Of a DNA stretch of 64,000 bases, positions 44,325 through 57,581 are shown piece after piece (the first letter of the stretch is position 1; every line of letters begins with the position of its first letter). The stretch is from NCBI RefSeq assembly GCF_000204055.1, contig NW_006768787.1:248001-312000 (forward strand), given 5' to 3'. The position numbers and the translations under genes are program-made. Origin of the DNA: Melampsora larici-populina 98AG31. Lineage: Eukaryota > Basidiomycota > Pucciniomycetes > Pucciniales > Melampsoraceae. The notes beneath the pieces were generated by a model. That model did not search any database and was not told the origin of the DNA. It was given only the letters and a program-made list of their open reading frames with translations.

Positions 44325-47300
44325 TTATGTTCTTGACGGACCAGCCACTGGTGTATCCCCTTGCGTATTTCTTCGAGTATACTTTCGTTTTTTGTTTGTT
44401 TGGCCACTCTCCTTTGCTGTCTCTCTCTCTTTTGCTTTTTGATTGTTCTTTTCTTTTTTTTCCTTAGCTTGTTTCAACGTGGCTTCCCATTTCGTGATTC
44501 CAGTCTGCAAGGCGGTTTTCCACTCTTCAGGGGTTACTTCAGGAAAATCAAGATGTGCCCAAGTTCGATGGAGCTCCGCCGAATGAAATGCGGCTGAGTT
44601 GAGGACAAATGACGAGGTTTCTTCATGAACAACCATATGGTCCTTTTTCGTTGAAACTCGCCTTTCGATCATGATTGGCCGGCACTTTCGAACAACACAG
44701 CCGCTTTTGTGGCAGTTGTGTTGTACATTGAGTAAACCCTCGACTTCCTGATGAACGGTTTGCGTAAGAGAGATCATCAGAGAAGAACGATTCTGAGAGT
44801 ACCATCATATCGAAAACCAAGCGTACCACTGGATTGATCCAGACAACATGGGTTGTCTCTTCAATTTCACGCATACCGTATAACTCACTGACTTGTCCAG
44901 TCTTGCACCTGGTTACTTCGATCTTGCATTGCTGAGGTCCACATCCATCTGCTTTCCAGATTCTCTTGACCCGTCCAATGATTTTGCCTGTTGTAGAAAT
45001 GTTGACGAAATATCTCGATTCAACCTGTGCAAATCAGAAAATCATTAATGAAAAGCCTATTGCCACAAAGGAAACAATTGCTCACCGAGAGGAAGTCATC
45101 TGGCTTGATGATTTCGCCATTCTTGAGGGTAAAAGAGTCTAAAACCTTCCATTTCTTTGATGTGTAGGCATCCATGATCTCATTCGGAATGAGGGTTTCC
45201 GGATTTGACGGCTGCACTTCATTCGATTCTATAGGATTGGGAGTAACATCAGCTTGCATACAAAAAACTTATTGTGTGTGAGAGTACTCACTTCCCGGTT
45301 TGAAATCCCCTTGCGTGTTCCAAGACGAATTATACCCTAGAGCCTTCTGAAGTAAGACATTTGTTCTGAATAATTCGGTGACTTTGGGGCTTGCTTTGAT
45401 ATAAGTGTGGAGATGGCTGTCGTAATTGCGGCATCCCGCCAATATTGATCGGATGAGGCGGTGGTTATTGAAAGAGTTTGCTATATCTCTTCCAGGACTC
45501 AGATGATTCGAATGAATGGAAGAATTACGAGTATTTCCATTAAATGCTTCAAAGTTTTCAGTGGCGAAAAGACAAGCTGGCCCAAATCGCCGAATAGCGT
45601 CGCAAATATGTATCAGCATGTGAAATTTGGGTTTATTGCACCATTGTGCAGAAAGCTGTACTATTGATCGCAGAAATAAAAAAACGTGAATCTGCAGTTG
45701 CTTGAGATAAGATTCCATGTTTGTGATTTCGGTCTGGAAGATGTAGGGCGCCAGATGAGCAAGACAAGTCCATGCCTCGCGTTCGTGATCTGATAAAGAG
45801 CACTGAAAGAAGATAAAAGGTGCTGCTTGGAGCACAGTTCGAAATTCCTTCCCAGTTAGACTAAGAAAATGATTAATCATTGACTTAGGTTGAATGGGAG
45901 GTATCTTCAAACCAGAAGTGTTGAAGGATCGCCACCGACCCCATATATCATTTTTCTCACGAGCAGAAGAATTTTGCATTTGGTGGCGCATTAGGTATTT
46001 TGCAATACCTAACAACAGAACGTGTAAGATCTCCACCGGAGTATCTCGATGTCCATCGAAGCCTGGAAGGATTCAACCCAAGTCTGTCAGTACGAACAAG
46101 AAAGATTGAGAAGAATAGAAGGTGTTCAACTCACCTTTCAAGCGTAAAAAGGGATTGAAAAGGCGCTCTCCAAATTTTCTGTTGAGCTCATTGCACATCT
46201 CAACCACTTCATCACTTGCCAGCTCTGGATCTCGGTGGAAATCTTGTACCTCTTTGACAAAAGGTCCATTTACTGCATCCCGCAGACCCAGACGTGACGA
46301 CTCAGTCTCGAATGCCCGAAAAGTTCCTGGACGCTGAGCTAGATCCCAAAGGTCCTTTGTGCCCGATTGGGTTGTTGCCCAGTTGCGCGTAGGAAGGGAG
46401 AACTTCCGTCCGTTTTCGTCCACACCAACGAAGTTACTGACGTACTTTGCCTTTTTCTTTTCGGCTAGATTTTGGACTTTGAGGTCACAGACACGGCACG
46501 GAGACAGCGATACGGTTGGGTTCATTGTGTTGGACACCTCTGCATGCATCGGCGAGTCACCTAAATGACAAAGTACCGCCGTCATCACCAAAACCTCTTT
46601 TTCGGTCCGGTGATCGTAGGCCACAAAGCCATTGGTGGCTAGCTCATTGATTTCGTCAATCAATGGGTCAGCTAACTCTAAAGCACCGGCGGTGTTCGAT
46701 GTTGTCAAAAAATGGCAGTTGTATTCCTGATTTGAGAGTTTGGGAGGTAATCCGGCTAACGTGAAGTAAAAGGCCATATGTTTATTCCACCTCTTTGATA
46801 TGTTTCCTGAGAGGTCGTCGCAATACAACACGAGTGGCATGTGTCGAATGAGCTTTCCATTTGCCTTTTGACGCCAAGGATTCTGTAAAGGCAATGCCAA
46901 GTAATTTTCGCCACTGACTTTCTCGTATATTGAATCACCACATAAGCTCTTCATTAATAAATTATCGCGTAACTCAATGGTGTCAAATGTTTTCCAAAAT
47001 TCCTTGACATTGAACGACCTTAAGGCTGGAGAATTAAAGTCCGAGACAGACTCGAAATGTACTCGACATCGCACACGACCTTCAGCATCCTTGGAGTAAG
47101 TTTGATTGGAAGCGACACATCGGGCGAAGGTCTCATCTCCTTCTTGATAAAAAAAAATTGGAATGACAAGCCGCTTGGAGTTTAATTGAACCGGTTCATA
47201 TAGATAAAAATGACCGCGGGGTGAATCAACCATCTGAACACGTAGATCTCGGTCCAGCTCCTCTCTCCACTTTCTGGACTGTGCTAAGCGATTGATTTTT

Positions 47301-48156
47301 GTGGTCGAGCTTGGTAATTCGGGCATAAAATGAAGGTGATCGGCGACGTAAGGGTTACTGAGTTCTTGGGATAGTATTTGTTGAACTTTAAGCGAAAAGC
47401 AAGGTTTATTCAATGGACTCATAGCCTCGGAGACGTCGAAGCCGTAAAGTTTCTTCAGCTTGTTGCGGCAGTTCCGAAGAGATTTGTATCCAGGGAGTTT
47501 GACGCCCAAGAGACCAACAAAAGAACGGATCCGTTCATATTGACATACTGATGAGGTCGTCCTACTCGTTCCCAGAATCAATAGTCCAACAAGTTGCTCC
47601 AAGCTGGTGAAAGGGGCCCAGGTTGATCCATCACCGTCTGTGTCATTCAAATCCAATTCTTCTTCTTCTTCTTCGTCCATATCAGCTTCATCACCTTGTC
47701 AGAACGATTGGCTGAGAGATCATCGTCGTCGACACTGTTGAGGCTGATGATTTCTGGATCAAACGCAGCGGTGTGGTTTCGAGTCCACAGATCAAGGAGA
47801 GTTTGTGGACGACGTAGATCCTCATCGTTGGTGTCGGAGTCTATGATGGGAGTTGTGATCATTGTATCATCGACTTCTTGGACTTCGTCACTTTCATCAC
47901 CTGATTCGGGTGGATGTTGGTCTGAGTCGGGTGGGGGCGGTGTTAAATTAATTCGAACAGGTTCGATGGGTGCAGGGATGTTTCTTTGAGCTTCTTCCCA
48001 TCGTGCGAGATGGGTCAAATGTGATTGGTTTTGACAGTGTCGTCGAATAGAGCCAACTTTCAATGACCGCAGTCCATCACAAGCAAGACACGAATAATCT
48101 TTGCCGGAACCCGATTGATGGTCTGCCTCCTTGAAGCCTGATGTAACGCACAGCAC
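44325..48156 (-). CDS. Tnp2/CACTA-like transposase
   Basis: Large transposase of a type abundant in basidiomycetes. The N-terminus has a zinc-finger-like CLACDGLRSLKVGSIRRHCQ. The central exon (about 47680-46135) includes MPLVLYCDDLSGNISKRWNK, SNTAGALELADPL and SPCRVCDLKVQN. Splicing 46134-46063 joins LKG to FDGHRDTPVEILHVLLLG, a strong family hallmark, and this exon runs to 45292. Later exons carry ESRYFVNISTTGKIIGRV and, after a probable very short intron near 44810, VQHNCHKSGC. The tail is Lys/Glu-rich and basic (KKRKYTRR). At about 47650-47690 the frame changes beside a GAA run: a short intron or a frameshift. I could not find the element's inverted tips, so activity is uncertain. A KDZ transposase was considered and rejected. 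Confidence 0.8.
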
Positions 48157-50913
48157 ATGATCAGCTCAGCTTGGATCGACTTTCATTCAAAAGGATGAAG
48201 AATCACAATCGGGTACGCCCGGTGGGTTGACCATGTTATCAAGCCGGTTCTTGAGGAAGTAGATGACGATGAGATGGAAGACGATGAGATGGAACAACAT
48301 TGAGATCGACCAATGTTTCTCCTTTGAACAATCAAAGGGTGTTCATTGGGATCAAGAGTCAAAAATCGTAAGGTTGAAAAATTACAAGGTTGGCTTGTGT
48401 TCCTCCTTTGATTAAAGGGTAACGAGACACTTCCTTCATTAAGGGCAAGTCTCGCGGTGTGTAATCCGTTTGAAGGGAAGGCAATCGCAACAACCGTTCT
48501 TTTGACATCGGTTTTGCTGTTGTTAAACTGAATGCAGCTGTGCAACCACTTGATCAGCTGTCAAACAACCGCATTCAGTCAAACGACGGCGAAGCCGATG
48601 TAAGCCCCGAGCCCCAACCCTCAGCCAACTGGGCTTCAACGGTGAATTCTCACAACCCCCCAAAAACGGTTTGTCAACTTTTACAGGGCTCGTGGTGTAC
48701 ACTAAAGGGCCAAAGATCTTGTAGCACTGGGACACTGTGTAGTATATCTGAAAGTGGACTATGTAGAAAGAAGACTGGCTGTAGAGTAACATGGTGTTTT
48801 TCATGGACAAGAATTTATGACATTGTGTAATGAGAGGCCTTGGTCAACAAGGTACATGAGAGTTATAGAATATCTGGTGGGTTCAATATCAAGATTGTGT
48901 TTCAGTCATTCTATGGAAATGGAGACTTTTTGCTTGCTTCTAGGAAAAACATGGTGGATGCTACTGCTTCTGGGAATCTTGATCTTCAACTTCCTTGTAG
49001 ATGAGCTCTTGTTTTGTGGTGCATGATAGTCTTGATATAGAACCTGGAAAGCCCCTAATTCAATACAAACCACATCAATTAGGGGTTGAGATTTTGGCTA
49101 TATTACAAAAAATGGTATCAAAGGCAACAAACAGCATGTCACTGATGGAATAGGTTTTGAAACTGCCCAAATAAACTTCCACACCATTCTATATTATCAA
49201 GAAGATTAGTATCAAAGGGCTCAAAAAGTTTGTCTTTGTGGTATGAATCAATGGACTTTTGCTGGAATTACATCAGATGTTTGGGGCTTTGTGGGGTTCT
49301 GTCTTGATGTACATTATCAACCAGTGTGTGAAGCATCATTAAACTGCATGAAACTAAAATTGAAAAAGGTTTGATTGAGGGGCTGTGGTGAAGGGGTAGC
49401 AGTGTTGTGTTGCATTGAACCTCCATTTGATGTACATAGGTGGCTTGCGCATGGTGGTTATATTGAGCTGAATTCTTTGTCAAGGACAATCTCAAGCCTA
49501 GCTGCCTTACTAAATTTTTACCACCAAACTCATAAGTCAAAGGGTTGAGTAAATTGAATTAGGTGTAATGTTTGTTCACTATAGTAATAATCCTTCTAAG
49601 CCATTGAAATGACATACCTACTTGCACAAAATGCCCCAAGCCCTGAATGATTTTCACCAAGCATTGAAGGGTGATTGCTTAAAAGCATACTTTGATGTCA
49701 ATTCCTCGTCAATGGATACTGAACAAGATATCTCTGCAAACATAGTACTAGCAGCATGCAGTCACCAGAACCTAAACTTTTGCCTTTGATATTGCTGGAG
49801 GTTGAGTCAGAGTTCAGTATGAGCTAAAGACAACTAGCATTGATTGTGATTGATACCTCTCTGCACTACTCCGCCCATTTTTTGATTACCTTAGTCAGCA
49901 GGGTTTTCAGATGCTGCATGACCAGAGAAGAGATAGCTGTATGGAGAGAAAATGTACATGTAGGAGCCCCACACCTGAAGGTGTTGGCCTTGATTAGTAA
50001 AGGATTTCAGTGTGACTCCTGAGTATATTTGAACCATGGATTCTCCTTTACTCTTGGTGTACTCTTGCATGAGGAAATGTAGTGGTTTTACAAACCAGGG
50101 CTTGAGACAACATCAAACTGCAAAAGGGTTCTGTGAGTTTGTGTCGGGTTTCAACTTCCCAGACTTTAGCGTAGAAACTTGTAAAATCTGAATATTTACA
50201 CATACGCGCATCCTTTGGATAAATCAATCAATGGACTTCGCCAATAGTGTTTGACCAGGTCAATCATGATCTCTGCTCGGCCGTGACGGAGATTACTTGG
50301 AGTTAGTGGTCTTGTTTGCAATTTTGATGGCTGATTACGTACCAAACCTAGGTTTCAGGCGAACGCTGAAAATGACAGAAGACCCCCAGGTTGAGACAGG
50401 CAAAAGTTCAATGTAATAGTACTCATAAATCAAACAATGTGGCCTCTCAAGGAAAAAGGTCATTCATCAGTTTCGGATGGGGACAAGAACGGAAAGGGAG
50501 AGACGCGGGTTTCCCCTTGAAACCCACCTGCTGCTTGAGGCAAAACTGATGAGCAATCAAGGAATGTACCTAATTATAATTTGATCTCACGGAAGAGAAA
50601 CGGGGTAGAGCTAAATGATGCAAAGCAAAGACACACAATGACAACAGTGAAAAGGTAAAAGACAATGTATCATCAGATCAAGTAAATCTGTTTTAAGGAG
50701 CACACAATGTAGACGACAAGGATAATATTGATACGTTTAAAGTCGAGTGAAAAATATGAAAGATTCGATTAGAATATACATCTCACTGAGTAGAAATTAG
50801 ACCTGTGTGTCAGTATTTTAGTCTCATCCCTTTATTTTTTTGTTGACCGAGAGATAAAAAAAAGTTCGAAGCCAATTCATACAAACAAGTTGAAACATAA
50901 AAGGAAATGAAAA
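48157..50913. other. Intergenic, no supported gene
   Basis: Includes the 5' flank of the transposase (48157-48560, with a repeated GAGATGGAA motif near 48265-48290) and AT-rich DNA with only short open frames. No terminal repeats recognised. Confidence 0.45.
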
Positions 50914-53404
50914 CTAGTAACCTGTTCCTTCGTCGTCAATTTTAAGAGTGAAATAGCTGTGTTTCAAGGCTTCTCTGACAGTGATTCGCTTGTGCGGCTC
51001 CCACTCTAATAATTTACTAAGCAAATCCTTGAAACGTGCATTGACGATGGATGTTTGCGGGATGATATCCTGTAAGGAACACGCAGGGAGTGAGCAAATA
51101 TGACGCGAAAGAAACGCAATGCCTGTTGGATGAAGAGGCCCGACGAACCTCCAGACGCTTCATCGCACGGACAAACTTTTTACTCTGGCGCGAGGTGCTG
51201 GGCTGAGGGTAGTCCAAGCAATAGTCTTCTGTGATCCACTCAGGACGGTTCCTCCTGGGAACGATTCAACCGTTTTAGCCTCATTATTTAGAAGAAAAGG
51301 TGAGGTGACAAAAGACTTACGCTGCTTTCCTGACCAAAGAGTCAGGCATGCTCCCGAAAACAGCCTCCATCATTGCAAGATGTTCTAGGTTCTCGTGGGT
51401 TTGAAAGAGCGCTTCACCAGTGAAGAATTCTATGAGAATGCAGCCAATGGACCAGACATCGCATGGGTACGACCAGGGCATGTCTAAAACAAAAAAAGGT
51501 GGTCAGATATGTACATCTCATAACAAAACAACTAGATAGCTCACTTAAAATGATTTCAGGCGCGCGGTAGTGGCGGGTGGAGACAACAGCTGCGTGGTAC
51601 TCATCCTCAAAAGTAGCACTGCCAAAGTCGATGAGACGGATGTCCGACGAGTGCAAAACTTTCTTTGATGACTTGCCATTTCCTTTTGGATGCTGAAAGC
51701 GATACATGGATTAGCACTCTAACAGCATGCAAGAAAAAATGGTATTTGACAAACTCTGGTAGAGAGCACAGATGCTGAAGCATCAACCAAGAGGATATTT
51801 TCAGGCTTTAGGTCCGTATGCACAAGTCTCAACTCATGTAGAACTAAGAGGGGCAAAAGATGTCAATGGAAACGTCATCAAAAATGATAGAAGAGTGGAC
51901 TGACAAGCAACACTCGATAATAATTGTTTGGCAAAACTTTGGATATGACTAAGAGGAAATGGACTGTATTGATTGTCTTTCAAGAAGTCGAAGACCGATT
52001 GTGAGAGCAGCTCGGAGACGATGCATATGTGGTTTCGATGATCGAAATAGTCTAATAGGTGAATACATTTACTGAAGAATGTTACACTGCTCAGTTTGTT
52101 GCAATCATCAAGATAGAGTTTTTCATAGACAACAGAAAGACACATACTTGACATTCTCTGGATCTCGTTCCCTCAGGAGGTTGAGTACCTTAATTTCAAT
52201 CTTGCTGGCATCGCGGTCTGTACAATGATTTAAAAAAGTAAGCTAGACAGCAGGTGTGGATAGGCTGAAGGGCAAACCACTTGCATTTTTGCACGGCTCG
52301 GATTACCTTGACCGCGACTTCTCTCCTTCGACCGGAGCGATCAAGTCCAGAGTGAAGATCAATAGCCTGTACCACCTTTCCGAATGTTCCTTGGCCCAGA
52401 AGTTTCACCACTTGGTCTAGATCAAAGATACATGAGCAATGTGTCAATTTGGCTAGGGAAAAGAGAGACCCACACCGATGGTCACCAAGCACGTCGTCGG
52501 GCCGAACGATGTAGTGCCCCTCCTTGTCATCTATCGGTAGTTTCTCTTGTTCGCGACGTTTACGCTCACGCTCCTCTTCCCGCTGCTGATAAGATAAGGA
52601 GATCGTTAGACTAGGGGCATCATATGCAGATGAAAGGTTAGAAATCACTTACTTGTTGACCAGATGAGTATGAATCATATTTTCGTTTCCCTTTCGTGGG
52701 TTTGGAGTCCGGGTATCCGCTGGGCACGTAGTACGCTGAATGGGCGGGGGAATCATAGGTGGGGCGATGTGAAGAAGTGGTCTTGCTGCTCTTACTCCCC
52801 GCGATGTGAACTAACGTTTCAAAGTCAACCGAGCTGCCAAGACCTGAAATTCAATTTGCGGCTTACCATCATTCCGTGACAAACCATTGGATCTGGATGG
52901 ACCTGCATGCGGAGCTACGTAGAGTAAAGAAGTAGACAAGGTCAGTGAGCATCCGCGAGATGAGTGGGGCGAGCTGGTTGACCACAAGACGGGCCAGAGC
53001 AGACACATGGAATGGAGAACAAGTAACCCAGACAAAAAGACGCATATATAGCGCTTTTTCGTTAAGGAGTGCTTAGATATCGACCCGCTTAAGGGCATTC
53101 AAATTATGCTTTGCTTCTTCCAGAGAGACCGAGATGCAGAAAAATGGAAGAAAGCGAGATAAAGTAATAGGGAAATGAAAACCAAAAACAAGGAGACGAG
53201 CTTACCAGGACTAGGGGTATCAGCGAGAATAACGATTTCTTTCTGTTGTCCGCTTGTCTTATCGACAAAGGTGTCCAGCTTCCAATTGCCTCGAGCCGAG
53301 GCGGTCTTTGGTAAAGGTCGGTAATGACTTCGAGAAGAATAAGTAGATTGATTCATGTTTTTTGGCTGATCGCGAGGTAAATGTCGTTGGGCGATGGTAG
53401 ACAT
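50914..53404 (-). CDS. LAMMER-type dual-specificity protein kinase (CLK/Lkh1/Kns1)
   Basis: Nuclear/cytosolic kinase of the CLK family, known to phosphorylate SR splicing factors. It starts [16 protein letters not shown] at 53404 and ends [10 protein letters not shown], stop 50914-50916, with about eleven short exons. Kinase landmarks in order: [13 protein letters not shown] (P-loop), VAVKVIRAV (Lys), the [11 protein letters not shown] catalytic loop near 51800, [14 protein letters not shown] (DFG, near 51630), [22 protein letters not shown] and [10 protein letters not shown] near 51370, the signature motif (canonical EHLAMMERILG). HTD rather than HRD is normal for this family. The N-terminal 150 residues are disordered with a charged [14 protein letters not shown] stretch. 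No damage seen, although I did not place every splice site. Confidence 0.92.
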
Positions 53405-54831
53405 GTGAGAAAATCAAAAGACAAAGAGTTCAGGGGGTGCAAAAAAGACCAGCAGGAACGACTTGAATCCCCAGAAGAGGAGTCGAGGTGAAAGGCGACG
53501 ACGCTGATGATCAGGCAGGAGAGGAGTGAGAGTGAAGGTTAACTGGGCCAAGATGGAGAGAGCAGAGCTGAGGAGAGACAAGTCGAAGCTGTATGTATGT
53601 CAGTATGTTTATGTATGGCACAAAAAAGGTTGTTTTCTGACTATCGCCCCCAAAATTACAACTTAAACTGGGGATTTGATCTGTATTTCAAATTCACCTG
53701 ACTAAACGACCGAAATAAATACGTTTGCTATGTAGGTCGAATGCTGTGAAGTACTTTACCATCACAACGAACGACTTTATCTCAATCGTAGGGTGTCATC
53801 AAGGAGGGATGGACTTACTCGTCACAATTTGTCACATTAGGTCACGCAGTGAGAACTGTAAAGAATTTCAACGAGATGGCGAGCTGAAGTTTGAAGACTC
53901 AAGAGGTATGTTCGTTAGCGAGGCAATCAATCCAAGAGGGGCAAAGGGGAATCAAGGGTTTAAGGCTCCACATGACGGGCTGTTTGGACACGCAAGTCTC
54001 AAGTCATGCACAGCTGTGCATGAGGGGGATAGTATAGATGTACCACATTTTATTACAATCAAAGAATTCCCTCTGGCAGCGGCCCTTTCCATACTTTTGA
54101 CAAAACCATCATAGGATCAAACCAGCAAACCTAAAGAAATGGTACAGACTGCTGATCTTTTTGAATGAGTATAGTCAAACATGTTACCACCAATGGAAAT
54201 CCTGACATAAACCTAATCATCAGCAGAAACTAAATAGCAAAAGAGTTGAGGTCTAAAGGAGAAGTTGTTCATGAAAGGACAGATGGGAGGGATGCTCCAT
54301 CCAGGTCAAAATTTAAAGAGACAGAATGGCAGATTTCCTCAGATACATATTCTGACCTCCAGTCATGGCTTTGAAGCTGACCCTCTTCCCTTATACTCAT
54401 GCTGCTCAAAAATTAGACCCACGTCAATCTCTGAAGAAAGCCACATCACCTTCATTGTTTTATCAATCATACTATTGAATCATTCATCCCAGATACCAGA
54501 AACTTGGCCTGGCAAAGGTGTGTCTTGGGTGTCTATGTAATGTGCTGCCTCTTTGCACCCTTTGATGAACTTTTCAAACCTTGAAATAGGCATCAATCAT
54601 AGCACACATCAAGGATAAGCTTAAGGAAAGAAGTACATATCTCTGCATGGGTTTTTGAGAAACCCCCAGCACCGTCACTCTGGTGTTAATTGCATCATGG
54701 CAGCTATGACATTTTCTGATTGTTGTCCACCCTGAAGGAAATTTGTACACCCACCCACTTTCAAAAAGCCACTCAAAGCTATAGGAGCAGCAGATACCTC
54801 ATACCATGCTCGCAGACAGTATGATCACCAA
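53405..54831. other. Intergenic, no supported gene
   Basis: Kinase promoter side and AT-rich DNA. A 129-codon frame at 53725-54114 has no feature that supports it. Confidence 0.45.
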
Positions 54832-55285
54832 TTCAAAACATGTTTGATGTGTAATGCAGTCAATGGGAGGTGAGCAACACTTGTTTGATGCATGTATTCC
54901 AAAGCTTAGGCATGCTTAATAAAAGATACTTTGAAAGAGAAAGTTTTCCAGCTTTCCCTGCACCATAATTATTTTGTACACACATCCCATTTGTGGTTCC
55001 AATGCAGATTCTTCCACTTCTTCTTGTTACACTTTTTTTCCCTTTAAGACATGTTCAGGACTTGAGCTGACACAAGAAGATAAAAACAATTTCAGATACT
55101 TATCAGACATAGATCCTTGCATTGAATCTATTTCCTTTGATGATCCTGAATTTGAGGACTTGGGCAGCAATGTTTTGGACATGCACCATTACAGCCAATG
55201 GAAAATGTACATAGGAATCAATGTGGGTACAATGGTCTTGGACAACCAAGTCTTAGAGAAATGTATGATGGTCAACCATAATTGA
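54832..55285 (+). pseudogene. Decayed first copy of the secreted tandem family
   Basis: The upstream block (54832-55003) aligns with the regions before the two other copies. The coding part starts ATGCAGATTCTTCCACTTCT at 55003 but shifts by one base within the signal peptide. It then reads TCSGLELTQEDKNNFRYLSD and IDPCIESISFDDPEFEDLG in the other frame. After about 95 codons it stops at 55283-55285, and later sequence has drifted beyond recognition. Confidence 0.7.
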
Positions 55286-57409
55286 TCAAAGTCTACATAT
55301 TTCTCTACCTCATGGCCCCAAAATATAAAAACCTGAGAAAATATATAAATACCTTATGTCTAGATTTCACAGACATTTACAAATAATAACTATTATTGAA
55401 GGCAACAAGTACCCTTTAAAACCCTAAGAATAGGAATACAATACCAACAGTAAGTAAAGACTACACAGGTTTTTTTACAAATTTCAAACAGCTAGTCCCA
55501 AAAGGGCAGAGCCCTAATGATATTCCAAAGACAATCACAAAAAACACCAAAACGACAACAAGAAATGTGACTCCTCCATTACTGCTGACCCAAAAGGGAA
55601 TGGAGCCCCATGACCTAATACCAACCATAGGTGACAATCTCAAGGTACCACATCACAACCACGAGTCAGCTGCAAGACTTGCAAAGGTATAAGAGGAAGG
55701 GTATTCTCAGAAGAAACAGAGGAGGACTGACATTCTTTCAACCCCCCTTGTGAGCTTCAATTTTTTGATCCGGGAAACCTTTCTACTTTAAATATTGCCC
55801 AGCTAGTATAGTACTTCTTGTGCTTTGTTAGTTCTACTCCTTAAAAGAAAGAACCCTGCTGGATTAGTGGCCCATATTGAAGTGTCTTCCTTCTTGGGAA
55901 ATTAAACTTACCATTGTGGTCTCTTCCTCTTTAATTTCAATGCAGTAAAGATGTCATCCAGTTAAGAAACAAGATTGACTCTTATTAACTTCTCAAAGTA
56001 AACATTTAATAAATTCTGGTTAGTAAATCACCTTGGTCTAGATACCACTGTTATAACAGTGTATAGCTGATTAGATCCCTGTTGTTTTTGAACTCAGTCC
56101 TCCCTAAATACATCAGCCTTTGAGAGTAACCACCTTTTCCTAGAGCTACACCAGCTCTCAACTGTGACACCCTGCAGTAGGCTGTGGTCAGTGCTCATAG
56201 TTTGTTATTGACTTGTCAGCTCAAAATCAGCATAACCCATCCCAGTCTACCTATCCTGAGCTCATAGATTAGCCTTAGGACATACAGAATTCTTATCCCA
56301 CGTAACCAGAAGGATCTTTGTCAGAACCTCTAGGTTGGTGAAGGCTAGACCACTTACCCTCTATAATAAGCGCCACCCTGACAGTAATATGGCTTAATTT
56401 TTTTCATGATACATGCTACTGATGCCAACCATTATTCCTGTTTAATAGGCCCCTCATGATGATTTACTACCTGATACAAAATCCATCAAGACTCAGATGA
56501 CGGCCTCACATATTTTCAGAAAGGAAGGAGGACAAAGTTACTTGTGAACACCAAGGAAGAAGAAGAGGGGCCGGACTATACCCCTGTGGTAGACTATTTT
56601 GAAATACCTGAACAAACAATTAAAGATGTAGGCATTCCTTTTTTGTTTTATCCTCACTCTTGTTGTTAAAATACTGATCTCTGGATTATCACTTAATAGA
56701 AGGAACAAACTCACATCCCCCAATCACAAGTCACTGGCAGGCCAGTCCCCAGAGACTTGTTGTAGACAGAGGTAGAATTATTCATTGGAAGAGATGGATC
56801 ATCAGAGAAGTTGATGATGGGTGTTTGTGAAATCATTTCAGCACATATACTCAGCACCATGTGTGTGGGATGCAGAGGAATAGAGGGATCATTTGACTTG
56901 GTGAAACTACAAGAAATAGGATCACCTGAACCAGAACAATGAAAGTCTTGCAGTAGAAGGAGTGTGAATTTGTGTACTGGCAAAATTGGGCTTTTCATAT
57001 ATTATTAAAAGCTTGAAGTTGTGAAGCAGAAAAGCACACAGAATTTTCCAAGCAAACCAGGAACATCTAAGATCTTGGAAGTTGTGGCCAAAATGATCAA
57101 GAAATCAGTGATCTTTGTCAACTTATGAGATCAGGCTGCATCTGTGACAGCAATACATAACAAGGAACTTGAGGTGAGTTTCATAGAGACTATATGTGTC
57201 CATAACAAGTCAGGGTGCTTTGTGTTTCGATAGGGCTGTTGGTAAAAAATAAAACATACCTGTTAAAATCAGGTCTAGCATTGGGCTTTGCAGAGAATAG
57301 GTGGACGGATTGAAAAAATGGTATGTATGTTAGAGAGGATGGTATAATGACTAATGTAAAACCATGATTGAAACAATACCCCAGAACATTCTGAAACACT
57401 GAATTACAC
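55286..57409. other. Intergenic or decayed family DNA
   Basis: Probably includes remains of the first tandem unit but no open frame of note. No clear transposon ends. Confidence 0.4.
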
Positions 57410-57581
57410 ATTCAAAACATGTTTGATGTGTGATTCACTCAATATGGGAAAGATAACAGTCTTGTACCTGTGATCCATACAATAAGGCTTTCTTGATAAG
57501 AGTGGATTTGTGGGAGAAAGGTTTCCATTTTCCCCTCATCTGAACCCTAGTTATTCACATATTTACATCACATTCTTGATT
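57410..57581 (+). promoter_or_regulatory. Conserved upstream region of the secreted family
   Basis: Shared, with gaps, with 54832-55002 and 62417-62580. Anchors are CAAAACATGTTKGATRTG at the far end, CTTTCTTGAT (copies 2 and 3) and TTTACATCACATTC just before the start codon. Confidence 0.6.

Noticed and set aside
44325..48156. Kyakuja-Dileera-Zisupton transposase identity
   Set aside because: The motifs CDDLSGN and FDGHRDTPVEILH belong to the Tnp2/CACTA-like group; no KDZ cysteine cluster was seen.
48540..48730. CACTA-type terminal repeat upstream of the transposase
   Set aside because: I compared this GC-rich segment with 42930-43500 and found no matching inverted end.
53725..54114. 129-codon plus-strand frame
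   Set aside because: No motif, no homology recognised, next to AT-rich intergenic DNA; likely chance.
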